The notes beneath the pieces were generated by a model that did not search any database, had not been told where the DNA came from, and saw only the letters and a list, made by a program, of their open reading frames with translations. Positions 35,939 to 43,871 of a stretch of 64,000 nucleotides of DNA are shown piece by piece. Position 1 is the stretch's first letter. Every line of letters starts with the position of its first letter. The stretch covers positions 6,512,001-6,576,000 of the forward strand of contig NZ_AP023189.1 of the NCBI RefSeq assembly GCF_012767755.2. Direction: 5' to 3'. The stretch comes from Pseudomonas tohonis (lineage in GTDB: Bacteria; Pseudomonadota; Gammaproteobacteria; Pseudomonadales; Pseudomonadaceae). Position numbers and translations under genes: made by a program.

Positions 35939-38448
35939 GCATCAGCCTCCACAACCAGGTGGCTGTTGCGAACCGTCCAACCGAGCTCCCGCATGAGTGA
36001 CAACAAGTAGGTATGAAGGCCCTGGACATAGGTGCGCGGACAAAAGCTCGAGTAAATATCTTGTGGTTCTTCGCCACTCAGCCAATGGCCCATCAGAGCC
36101 GACAGTGTTTCAGGCGGACATCCGCGCTCGGCGAGCTCAGTTCTCAAGAACTTACGGAAGCCATTTACTGCATGAGGTGTGAAACCCTCAATCTGGCGCA
36201 TTACAGCTTTGATATGGAGCGGCCGAATTTCCTCGTAGCAAAGACAACCATCATCGGTTAAGCGCAGGAAAAATCCGTTGGTAGGAGCCGGTGTATGTAA
36301 CTCGAGTTGTGCGGTAATTGCTCTGCAGTGAGCCTTATAGGCTTTTAACTGTCGTTTTAGCAGGTCAGTCAACACTACTAGGCGACTCATATGCCCATCA
36401 TCTGAGCCTTTGTCCCCCAGCGCGCCGTGTCCCCCAGGCGATATAAATTCGTCTTCCTGCTTCAACGGGTCGCGAATAGCTCGACATCCGGTCGCCATAA
36501 AGAACATTTGAACCGTCCACAGCGAAAAGCAGTTATGCCAATGAACAAGCTGCTGAAGATTTTTTCGAGGGCGTTTACGCAGCACTACCAGCAACGCCTC
36601 GAGATTAGCCTTTACCGTATCCAGTCGAAGGCAATTTCGGGCACCAACAGCCGCCTCCGGAACAGCGGGAATCGGGGCACTAGGAGCCTCCAATCCTACG
36701 GTGGCATAAACCGCAGCCAGCACCCGCTGTACTGATTGGCAATACAGGCGTCGCAGATAGTTGATGCTGTACTGGCTGTAATACAGCGCTGTGTTTGCCG
36801 AAAGACAGGGCATCCCCGATAGCATGGTGGCTGCAACCACATCGTGAGAGTCTGCGATGATTTGGCGATGAAGATAGGAGCGTACTTTGTGCATCGTGTA
36901 GCGAGGATCTTCGCCTCCAAGCTCGCCCAATAGGATTCGGATTTCACGCTCGACATCTTTGATCTTGCAGGTGATAACGGCCGAGCCATTCACCGGCGAC
37001 AAGTCCCGGATTGCCATAACAAGCGCAGCCGCCCCAACCATGTCCGGTACCGAGATTGTTGGCTGAGATGCTCGAACGGCATCTCGAGGCAGGAGCTCTT
37101 CCGCTGCATAGTCTGGCGTCGGTGCAAAAAATCTGAACTCCGCTGGCCCAGTCTCATCAGCAAGAACCAACTCCAGCACCGAGCTCGGGCGAGCATTGCG
37201 CTCAGCTATCCGTAGTTTTTTGCAGTCCTCAAGTGTACGACCGAACCAGAGCATTAGATGAAGTGCCAGCAGACCCTCCAAGCGCCTCCGATTCTGTATC
37301 TGCTCTTGGGCAGGAGCATTACGAATTCGCTCCCGACAGAGCAAAAATTCATCAGTGACACCAAACAGTAGGTTTGCTAGTTCATACTGCGTGAGCAGGT
37401 TGTAGCCAAACGGTAAAAACTGCCGACTGCGAGCAATATGAGCGAGCATACCCTCATGGCTGAGCAATTCAGCTACATATGGTCTGACTTCACCTCTTGT
37501 ATCGATCAAACATATTTCACGTGCAGCAGTTCTTTCGCCCAGCGGCAGTGCTTCATCTAAATTATCGTCTAGCGGTTGAGACGCCACGAAACTTATATAT
37601 CCAGGGAGCAAATCTGGGTCGTCTGGATCCTCGAGCGGGAACTCGGTGGCCCCTTGGCTAATCAGTACACCTAGGCCTGCGCTATTTGAGCCGCCATGCT
37701 GACGATGGCCACCGCTACCGTGACGTTCTGGCGGTTCCTCACCACCGAGATAGCGGACCAGACGAACTATTGGTGGGTAGTACTCTGCTAGGTAATCGAT
37801 TGAACTGCCGGCGTCGAATTGGCGGCAACCCTGCGCAAATACAGCAGAGCTGGACCATATATTAAGATCATCTGGTATAGACAGTATCTGCAGTGCGCAG
37901 AGTGCTCGGAGTTCAAGGTAAGCGCTGTATCTCTGCCCGCGCAGCCCCAGATCATCTGCCCGTTGCTGATAAGCTACAAGAAGTTGGCCAATGAGACGGT
38001 AGTAATCCAGCTGGCTTTCTGAATCCGCAGGCTCGTGCCACAGCGTCGCGTAGGGGAAGGCGTGATCCTGTACGCCCTTACCGATGACCGGATTGCGCGT
38101 ACGCCGTTCATCTCCCTGGTAAAACATGGGGCCCAAAACCGCAATAAAATCAGGATTGTTTCGGATTGAAATAATCCAGCAGCACTCGTCCCGCCAGGCT
38201 CTGAGATCGCGCGCACCTAGGCTGAGCTCTGGCGCTATGTCCATGGCATCAAGCGCATTCACAAACCCCTGCATGACTCGGGGGAAATCAATTAGCTGCG
38301 AATGAACATCCAGAAACCTCAGCATCTCCGCTATCACACCAACATCACGCCCAGCATCTGCAGCCAACGCTAGCAGCTGTGCATGCCGTGAGTCAGGGCT
38401 GATGTGTGGCTGGTCCACACTCTCCGAATGATTGGATGTATCTGGCAT
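35935..38448 (-). CDS. Very large tyrosine-recombinase-like protein (837 aa)
   Basis: An 837-residue protein with a degenerate tyrosine-recombinase C-terminus: MATGCRAIRDPLKQ (Arg near 656), FTPHAVNGFRKFLRTEL (His and Arg near 760), LMGHWLSGEEPQDIYSSF (His then Tyr near 786-797). The His-x-x-Arg spacing differs from the norm (HAVNGFR), so activity is uncertain. The N-terminal 600 residues match nothing I recognise. It is the first gene of a two-gene operon with the 1037-aa recombinase. A 421-bp gap holding two identical palindromes separates it from a divergent gene of helix-turn-helix repeats. Confidence 0.72.
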   Translation of the reverse strand: MPDTSNHSESVDQPHISPDSRHAQLLALAADAGRDVGVIAEMLRFLDVHSQLIDFPRVMQGFVNALDAMDIAPELSLGARDLRAWRDECCWIISIRNNPDFIAVLGPMFYQGDERRTRNPVIGKGVQDHAFPYATLWHEPADSESQLDYYRLIGQLLVAYQQRADDLGLRGQRYSAYLELRALCALQILSIPDDLNIWSSSAVFAQGCRQFDAGSSIDYLAEYYPPIVRLVRYLGGEEPPERHGSGGHRQHGGSNSAGLGVLISQGATEFPLEDPDDPDLLPGYISFVASQPLDDNLDEALPLGERTAAREICLIDTRGEVRPYVAELLSHEGMLAHIARSRQFLPFGYNLLTQYELANLLFGVTDEFLLCRERIRNAPAQEQIQNRRRLEGLLALHLMLWFGRTLEDCKKLRIAERNARPSSVLELVLADETGPAEFRFFAPTPDYAAEELLPRDAVRASQPTISVPDMVGAAALVMAIRDLSPVNGSAVITCKIKDVEREIRILLGELGGEDPRYTMHKVRSYLHRQIIADSHDVVAATMLSGMPCLSANTALYYSQYSINYLRRLYCQSVQRVLAAVYATVGLEAPSAPIPAVPEAAVGARNCLRLDTVKANLEALLVVLRKRPRKNLQQLVHWHNCFSLWTVQMFFMATGCRAIRDPLKQEDEFISPGGHGALGDKGSDDGHMSRLVVLTDLLKRQLKAYKAHCRAITAQLELHTPAPTNGFFLRLTDDGCLCYEEIRPLHIKAVMRQIEGFTPHAVNGFRKFLRTELAERGCPPETLSALMGHWLSGEEPQDIYSSFCPRTYVQGLHTYLLSLMRELGWTVRNSHLVVEADA

Positions 38449-38869
38449 TTATGGGCTCTCACTTTTTGGATTACTACCTGATAGTGAAATTCCCAAGGCC
38501 ACTGGTTTTGGGGGTAGAGCTACGCGCTAGGCAATTTTATTTTTGAGTTGTTCAAAATTCCGCGCATGCGCGGAAAAATCGTCACATCGATACATCCAAT
38601 ATGCCCAAGGCCACTCTAAAGCGGCGCTACGAGACAGACCTGCTGACCTACTAGCTGATCTTGACTGGACGGCTGAGATCAGAGTCATGCGGCACGCGCA
38701 TTCAAAAACCCGCGCATGCGCGGATTTTGGTATTGGTCGCACTGGCCCAGGTGCTACAAACAATGCCTCGCTATGCAGCTTGGTAAGCCGGGGGTATTCA
38801 AAGTCGCACTCTGAATACAAGGCCACGCAAATAATTGCCTGGTCGTTTCATGTATTAGGAGAGAGCACG
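38449..38869. promoter_or_regulatory. Divergent control region with two identical long palindromes
   Basis: A 421-bp gap without a gene. TTCCGCGCATGCGCGGAA (38558-38575, an 18-bp perfect palindrome) and CCGCGCATGCGCGG (38710-38723) lie in matching contexts: TTCAAAA, two bases, then the palindrome. The repeat units start at 38551 and 38701, exactly 150 bp apart. GTATTC-N13-GAATAC (about 38796-38820) is a further inverted repeat nearer the rightward gene. They may be operators for the repeat-HTH protein or recombination sites for the large recombinases. Confidence 0.6.
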
Positions 38870-39427
38870 ATGAATGACTGGAAAGCATGCGTTGGGAAAA
38901 TGAGCGATCGGGAGGTGGCCAGACGCTTTGGGCTGGGCGCCAGCACCGTTCGACGATTTCGCCAATCAAATAACATTCTTGGGTTCTGCCCCGAAGACAC
39001 CGAGCTGTCACCTGATTTGATTGTGCAACTGGCAAAGGAAACCAATTACCGACTGGCAAAAAGATTTGGTGTTTCCATCAAGCGAATCAAGCGTGCGAGA
39101 GCGGAGCTGAAGATCCCAGAGTCAAAGATCAGTCGTGAGCGTTTCAAACCACTGGAGGACATTTGGACCAGCGAAGCCATAGCTCTACTGGGGATGATGC
39201 CGGATACAGAAGTCGCTGACCGTTTAGGCATCAGTAATTTTCCGGTCAAAAAAATGCGTAGGGAGCTTGGAATACAAGCGTACAAGCGACCTTTGCCCGA
39301 AATGACACCCGAAATTATCTCGGAATTCGGGGGCCTTTCCGACGCAGAGATCGCCCGCCGGCTCAGCGTGTCGGTGAGCTATATCCGCAGGGCGCGGATA
39401 AATATGGAGAAGGGCAGCCAGCAATAG
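38870..39427 (+). CDS. DNA-binding protein of four tandem helix-turn-helix repeats
   Basis: A 185-residue basic protein; ATG 38870 follows TAGGAGAG. It is built of four similar units about 47-49 residues apart: MSDREVARRFGLGASTVRRF (11-30), NYRLAKRFGVSIKRIKRARA (59-78), PDTEVADRLGISNFPVKKMR (111-130) and LSDAEIARRLSVSVSYIRRA (156-175). Each reads as a helix-turn-helix. A chain of four could bind a long or repeated DNA site. It is divergent from the giant recombinase operon across two identical palindromes, so it may regulate that operon or act as a directionality factor. No named family recognised. Confidence 0.75.
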   Translation: MNDWKACVGKMSDREVARRFGLGASTVRRFRQSNNILGFCPEDTELSPDLIVQLAKETNYRLAKRFGVSIKRIKRARAELKIPESKISRERFKPLEDIWTSEAIALLGMMPDTEVADRLGISNFPVKKMRRELGIQAYKRPLPEMTPEIISEFGGLSDAEIARRLSVSVSYIRRARINMEKGSQQ

Positions 39428-39456
39428 ACGCAGGTCCGACTCTGATAGAGGGATAG

Positions 39457-39487
39457 GCAGCCAAATGGAGTGTCTGGCTGCTTCTTA
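39457..39487 (+). terminator. Possible terminator of the repeat-HTH gene
   Basis: GCAGCCA-N11-TGGCTGC followed by TTCTT, 30 bp after the stop. The stem is 7 bp and the T tract is short. It lies between converging genes. Confidence 0.45.
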
Positions 39488-39492
39488 CCGGC

Positions 39493-40098
39493 TCATGTTG
39501 TCTCCAGCGCTGCGCGCATCCATTTCGGCATTCTGCAGGCCACTATTTTGCTAAGGTCTTCGGGGCTGAGAGCTTTTTTGATTACAGCAACACACTCCGG
39601 CGTAGTACCACCTTTGCCGAGATAAAACAGAGCACTGATGGTCATCCCCACTTTGGTTCCTGCGCACTGCATCACCATCGGAGCAGCATGCACGAGCCTG
39701 ATCTCGGCCTTCCCCATAAATAGCGATCGGCTGGGGCCGCTCGTGTAATAGATCGGAATGACTGGCATCTGTGTACTCAGCCCGAATCGCCTCACGGCAT
39801 CAGCGCCGTGGATCTGTAGCTTCCAACGGTTCTGCCTGGCAATCAGATTCACCAAGTCCCAAGGCCCAGGACGATGAACCCGACCGGTGTACTGGCTGTA
39901 TTTCGGCCGCATGTAGATGCCACGATACACACGCTCAAGCTCGCCACGGCGAACAAGTTGGGCGACTGCCTTGGAGATGGCCGAGCTCGAACCAAGCTCT
40001 GCAAGACACCTGATGCTGAAAGGCCTCCCCTTGCGCAGATGCTTCAGCCGCTGCGCGACGAGGTGAGACACCGGCAGTTCAAAATCTGGGAGGGACAT
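39493..40098 (-). CDS. DUF6088-family (AbiEi-like) protein
   Basis: A 201-residue protein starting MSLPDFELPVSHLVAQRLKH; a TTG ten codons upstream is an alternative start. The N-terminal winged helix (IRCLAELGSSSAISKAVAQL, then VRRGELERVYRGIYMRP) is like AbiEi-type antitoxins and the DUF6088 family. The rest (KLQIHGADAVRRFGLSTQMP) also fits. It follows the BPSL0761-like gene with 2 bp between. AbiEi proteins are antitoxins to AbiEii nucleotidyltransferases, but no such toxin is next to it, so the toxin-antitoxin role is not supported here. Confidence 0.75.
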   Translation of the reverse strand: MSLPDFELPVSHLVAQRLKHLRKGRPFSIRCLAELGSSSAISKAVAQLVRRGELERVYRGIYMRPKYSQYTGRVHRPGPWDLVNLIARQNRWKLQIHGADAVRRFGLSTQMPVIPIYYTSGPSRSLFMGKAEIRLVHAAPMVMQCAGTKVGMTISALFYLGKGGTTPECVAVIKKALSPEDLSKIVACRMPKWMRAALETT

Positions 40099-40100
40099 CG

Positions 40101-40364
40101 CTATCGAGTCGACTCCAGCGACGAGCAAAGCAGCGGCTGGTGGAAGGCGATCACCCGCCGCCGGTATTCATCTTCAAGCGCTTCGTTTACCAGACATTCC
40201 TCAAGGCGCCCCAGCGAGAAAATCTGGTCGGCAGATGGATAGTGCCTGAGCAGGCTTTTCGCATAGCTGCGGATATCCTGCGGTAGCCCCGAATGATGGG
40301 AGAGCTCACGCAGAAACTCCTCTGTTTTGACGATGGCGCGTGTTCTTTCATAAGGAAGGGTCAA
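40101..40364 (-). CDS. BPSL0761-family small protein
   Basis: An 87-residue protein MTLPYERTRAIVKTEEFLRE and onward, matching the small family named after Burkholderia BPSL0761, often found before a DUF6088 gene on accessory DNA. The centre LPQDIRSYAKSLLRHYPSAD is typical. Function unknown. It is coupled to the DUF6088 gene; the pair recurs in islands and plasmids by my recollection. Confidence 0.75.
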   Translation of the reverse strand: MTLPYERTRAIVKTEEFLRELSHHSGLPQDIRSYAKSLLRHYPSADQIFSLGRLEECLVNEALEDEYRRRVIAFHQPLLCSSLESTR

Positions 40365-40482
40365 TCTCGTTATCTCCTGGTCATGAACTCAAAGTCCCGG
40401 ATAGCTGGCTCACCATCGTCCACCATACAGCGCGTAGTTCAGCGCTGCGGCCATTGGGAGATCCCATACGGCCCAATCCTGA

Positions 40483-40665
40483 TCAGCACCTGCGATCATG
40501 ATCGCGCTCCGTCTCGGCCTCCTGTTGTTCCATCCACTTGGCCAGGCCCCACATCGTGGTTCCCAGCGCCAGCAGGAGCCAAAGAAACCATTGCGGAATT
40601 TGATATTGGGCGCTTAGCAAGAGGCCAGCACCACCGCAAAGCATCACCACGAAAAACCATCTCAT
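40483..40665 (-). CDS. Small membrane protein, hypothetical
   Basis: A 60-residue protein with two likely membrane segments (MRWFFVVMLCGGAGLLLSA and PQWFLWLLLALGTTMWGLA) and a charged tail EQQEAETERDHDRRC. GGGAG lies about 10 bases upstream of the ATG. It sits 118 bp before the BPSL0761-like gene on the same strand. The two hydrophobic segments and the start signal make it a plausible gene. No family recognised. Confidence 0.5.
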   Translation of the reverse strand: MRWFFVVMLCGGAGLLLSAQYQIPQWFLWLLLALGTTMWGLAKWMEQQEAETERDHDRRC

Positions 40666-40960
40666 CAGCGTGCGCTCCCGATTACTTAAGAGACACGGTA
40701 ACTCGATGTTCCGCTGCGCGAACGCAGATGCCGCAAATTTCGTCAGCTCCCAGATTGGGAAATGAGGATGAAAAATTTATGGATTTCCGACGCAGCCGTC
40801 CTACTGCCGTAAAATCTGGCCTGGCCACTTGGGAATAGCGTGAGCATGGCTGAATGACGCGTCCTTGCTCCGCTGCTCGTAGTGGAGGGGACAGCGATGA
40901 GCCCCCACAATGTTCATCGCCACTACGGGTCACCAACGTACAGGGGAGCCCCAGGAGGGA

Positions 40961-41779
40961 CTATGGATTGCCAGCCATCTGTCTAGCGTAATGGCGATCG
41001 CTGAGGTCTTTCTTGGGGTCAGCTTTGACCCAGCGCTCAGATCTATTGCAGTTCGTGCAGGTCAGTATCTGCTTATCTGGGCTGAGGCTGTATAGGAGGC
41101 TCTCGGAGCCGACTTTCACCTTCAATCCAACATCTGAGACCTCAAACCCTGGTACTTCTTGCCCGATACGGTCCATGGATTCAAATCGAAACGACCAGCG
41201 TTTAATATGGCTTTTGCGCCAGATAGTCATGATGATCAGGGGATCTTGTTTCGATGTCCTTTGATAAACCCAATCCCCTTCATATGGACCTAGTTTGGTT
41301 GCTTCTTCGTCTCGTTTGGCCTGCTCATAAATTTGCTCCTTTATCTTGAGCATTTCGGCATTCAGTGCCTCTTCATCCTTAAGGGCTTGGTCTTTCAGCA
41401 TCTGCTCTACGTCATAGGGCCCTTGAGGGTCATACTTCCAAACCGCTGCGTCATTGATGCCAAGCACCTTGCAGTTGAGACAATCGACACTCTGCTCATC
41501 TACATTTCGCGTGAGGGCCAAGCGCTCGGAACTATTAACATCATCAAGGAGAAGTTTTTTATCTTTTACTGAAACATTCATCTTAACCAGCGGCTTGATG
41601 CGACCGTCGCTCACATCCTCCCCAAATATCTCGGCCTCATCACCGTGAACGTTGAGAACCATTACCCTCTCGCTACCGGGTATCTTATAACGATACGCAC
41701 CTGTGAAATCCTCACTGCCGCAACCAGCAAGAATAGAGCTAGCAAGAGCTAATGAAACAAACCTAGAAAAGTTCCGCAT
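40961..41779 (-). CDS. Predicted lipoprotein with two CxxC motifs
   Basis: A 272-residue protein with a lipoprotein signal MRNFSRFVSLALASSILAGC; the lipobox LAGC puts the lipidated cysteine at residue 20. Beyond it are CLNC and CTNC, two CxxC pairs, unusual outside the cytoplasm, where they could bind metal or form disulfides. A central acidic and basic helical region (LKDQALKDEEALNAEMLKIK) is likely coiled coil. Two similar beta-rich halves flank it, each ending in its CxxC, suggesting an internal duplication. No family recognised. It is AT-richer than core genes, consistent with acquired DNA. Confidence 0.7.
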   Translation of the reverse strand: MRNFSRFVSLALASSILAGCGSEDFTGAYRYKIPGSERVMVLNVHGDEAEIFGEDVSDGRIKPLVKMNVSVKDKKLLLDDVNSSERLALTRNVDEQSVDCLNCKVLGINDAAVWKYDPQGPYDVEQMLKDQALKDEEALNAEMLKIKEQIYEQAKRDEEATKLGPYEGDWVYQRTSKQDPLIIMTIWRKSHIKRWSFRFESMDRIGQEVPGFEVSDVGLKVKVGSESLLYSLSPDKQILTCTNCNRSERWVKADPKKDLSDRHYARQMAGNP

Positions 41780-41846
41780 AAAATCCTTTACGGTAAATCA
41801 CATAATCAATGACGTACGACTAGACTGACGACTGTGGAAAAGCTAA

Positions 41847-42146
41847 TCAGCCGCATTGCCCTGCTATTAATCGAATCTTAATGCTGTAGTCCATATGGCG
41901 TTCAGTTTCATGTAGATCCTTTGGCTTAAAGTCTCGTCGAGAAAAATTAACAATCTCCGAATCAGTGAACCCATACTCCTGCATTCTTCCCAACGTGCAC
42001 GAACAGAGCGCAGGTGAGGACCCACGAGCCTTGGAAGCAGCCTCGCATCTTTTAACAAGTTGCTGAACTCCAGTTTCGCCAGCGAAGGCTACTGATTGCA
42101 AAAAAAATGCAAATGACACATAAGCAGCTATGCCAATAATCCTCAT
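41847..42146 (-). CDS. Small secreted protein, hypothetical
   Basis: A 99-residue protein with a signal peptide MRIIGIAAYVSFAFFLQSVA ending near AFA-GE. The mature part has four cysteines, in VKRCEAASK, ALCSC and AGQC. It resembles small periplasmic proteins with paired disulfides but no named family is recognised. It precedes the lipoprotein gene on the same strand by 67 bp; both are predicted to be exported, so they may work together. Confidence 0.6.
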   Translation of the reverse strand: MRIIGIAAYVSFAFFLQSVAFAGETGVQQLVKRCEAASKARGSSPALCSCTLGRMQEYGFTDSEIVNFSRRDFKPKDLHETERHMDYSIKIRLIAGQCG

Positions 42147-42260
42147 ATACTTTTAACATCCTTCTATTTAACTGCTTATTTATCGGAAATTAATCGTTTG
42201 CACTGAGTTACAGCCATTACGAAGACGGCATGTAGGAAGGCAGCCCTGCAATTCGCTGGG

Positions 42261-42283
42261 GTGACGTCATGCCATGAGGTCAC
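42261..42283. promoter_or_regulatory. 23-bp near-perfect palindrome upstream of the XRE gene
   Basis: Arms GTGACGTCATG and CATGAGGTCAC around one central base match at 10 of 11 positions. A -10-like TATACT follows at 42302-42307, so the palindrome would overlap the -35 region. This is the expected place for an autoregulatory operator of the XRE protein encoded just downstream. Confidence 0.6.
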
Positions 42284-42361
42284 GTTTTACCAAATTCACA
42301 ATATACTGTGAAGACCAGAGATGACGCCGCCCAGATAGTCCTCCCTTTTGGGGAGTCATCT

Positions 42362-42589
42362 GTGGAAGTCGGATTGGCGTTCGGAAAGGTCCTGCGCAGA
42401 CGGCGTGTCGAAGCAGGATTCACCCAGGAGCAATTGGCCCATGAGGCGGAATTGCAGCGTAACTACGTCAGCCTGATGGAACGGGGCATCAACCAGCCAA
42501 CGATCACCACCCTGATCAAGCTAGCTAACCCCCTGGGCTGCACCGCAGCTGAGATCGTCGACGAGGTGGAAAGACTCGTTGCAGACTAA
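42362..42589 (+). CDS. XRE-family helix-turn-helix regulator
   Basis: A 75-residue protein if it starts at GTG 42362, which has GGGGAG upstream. An in-frame GTG at 42308 is possible but falls right after a TATACT -10-like box, so it would lie upstream of the transcription start. The fold is a single XRE domain: FGKVLRRRRVEAGFTQEQLA, HEAELQRNYVSLMERGINQP, TITTLIKLANPLGCTAAEIV. It is close in style to restriction-modification controller proteins. It converges on jetD, so it does not directly head the Wadjet operon. A 23-bp palindrome upstream suggests self-regulation. Confidence 0.82.
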   Translation: MEVGLAFGKVLRRRRVEAGFTQEQLAHEAELQRNYVSLMERGINQPTITTLIKLANPLGCTAAEIVDEVERLVAD

Positions 42590-42713
42590 CGCTGAAAACC
42601 GGCCGCCTAAAGCGATCAACGTTGGAAATGTCAGAGAAGGCATATCTGAAGGCTGTGGTTTAAGGGTAGGCGGTCTCAGGATTACAGGGCTATTGAGCCC
42701 ACCGCCAGCCGCT

Positions 42714-43871
42714 CTATACAGGGATCTTTCGAGCCCACTGCTCGATAGCGCGCTCAACTTGTTCCTTTGGCAGGTACTCCTGCTCAAGACGTCCTCGTTC
42801 TTGCACCAGCAGATACCGATAGAAGTCCGCTTCGTCAGCCAGCAAACCAGGTGGGGCCGACTCCTGAGCTTTGGTCGGCTCGACGACTGCGCTCACCGGT
42901 GAGTGCTGTTCAAACAGCTCTTGCTCCATCAATAGTGCTTCGACTGCTGGTTGATGGAGTCTCGCTCGCGCCAGCATCAGCAAGCCCCAGGTATCCATAT
43001 CGCCCCAGTATGCGATCTGTTTCCCGGCCAGGTGCGCGGACGCTAGCCACTGCAAATCGAGTCCTGAGCCCAGCACAGCCAGGGTGTCCGGTAAGTTCTC
43101 AGGCAGCAAGTGAATGCATTGCTCATTTTCCACCACGAGCAATCGCGAACCGGGAAGTGGGGTTTCGGCCAGTTCCGCAGTGGTGAGTCTGAGCCGCTTG
43201 AAGGGCAACAGCTCAGGCTGAAGGGGAACGACCAGAACCCAGTGGCTGCTTTCTTCAAAGGCATCCAGAAAAGTCGTCAGGCCCTGCTCGGACGCCGCGC
43301 CTTCGAAGCGCTCGTCGAGGAGCCTGGTCAGCAAGCTGGCGTTGCGCTCGAAAAACTTGGTGTCTACGCCGTGCTCTGCAAGCAGGCGCAGTGGGCGGCC
43401 TCGAGCACAGCCTGGAGACAACCGGGTGGCGAGTTGCGCCGTGGCGACGACTTCTTCAGGGGGCTTCGTCAACCATAAGCCCCGTTGTGCCACCAGCAGC
43501 GCATGAAAGGCACTATCTACCTGCTCGACCAGATACTCGAGTTGAGCGTATTCCTGGCTGACCGTTGGATCATTGGTCGCGGCAATCCATTCGGAGGGGC
43601 CGCGCAAGTACCAGCGCATCGGCAAGGAAATGGGGGCCAGCCCTGCTCGGTAGCTGACGGGTTCCCAGTCGACTGTACCCACGTTCACGCTCCGCCAGTT
43701 CTCCACATGCCGGAGCACCGCCTGGATGTTGTCAGTGAACAGGCGTGCCGAAGGTTTGCCGATGTTGAGGGTTTGCGGCCAGCTACCGGGATTGAGCAAG
43801 CGTTCCAAGCGCACGCTGGAGCGCTGCCATTGCCTGGCCAGGTTGCGGCCGATTTCAGTGGGCGACTTCAT
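42714..43871 (-). CDS. jetD: Wadjet system nuclease subunit JetD
   Basis: A 385-residue protein, ATG 43871, overlapping jetC by 17 bp. The N-terminal half matches DUF3322 and the C-terminal half DUF2220, a toprim-like fold. The toprim glutamate is in LLVVENEQCIHLL and the DxD in YWGDMDTWGLLML. JetD is the nuclease that cuts small circular DNA held by the JetABC SMC complex. All four type I Wadjet genes are present and intact here, in the order A-B-C-D. Confidence 0.92.
   Translation of the reverse strand: MKSPTEIGRNLARQWQRSSVRLERLLNPGSWPQTLNIGKPSARLFTDNIQAVLRHVENWRSVNVGTVDWEPVSYRAGLAPISLPMRWYLRGPSEWIAATNDPTVSQEYAQLEYLVEQVDSAFHALLVAQRGLWLTKPPEEVVATAQLATRLSPGCARGRPLRLLAEHGVDTKFFERNASLLTRLLDERFEGAASEQGLTTFLDAFEESSHWVLVVPLQPELLPFKRLRLTTAELAETPLPGSRLLVVENEQCIHLLPENLPDTLAVLGSGLDLQWLASAHLAGKQIAYWGDMDTWGLLMLARARLHQPAVEALLMEQELFEQHSPVSAVVEPTKAQESAPPGLLADEADFYRYLLVQERGRLEQEYLPKEQVERAIEQWARKIPV

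Noticed and set aside
35935..39427. Calling the module a GInt ginABCD set or a gamma-mobile-trio
   Set aside because: Gene number, sizes and orientation (two minus-strand recombinases and a plus-strand HTH gene) do not clearly fit either, and no search could be run.
40682..40936. An 84-codon minus-strand frame between the small membrane protein and the lipoprotein gene
   Set aside because: It has no Shine-Dalgarno and no recognisable domain; the GICVRAAEH stretch alone is too little.
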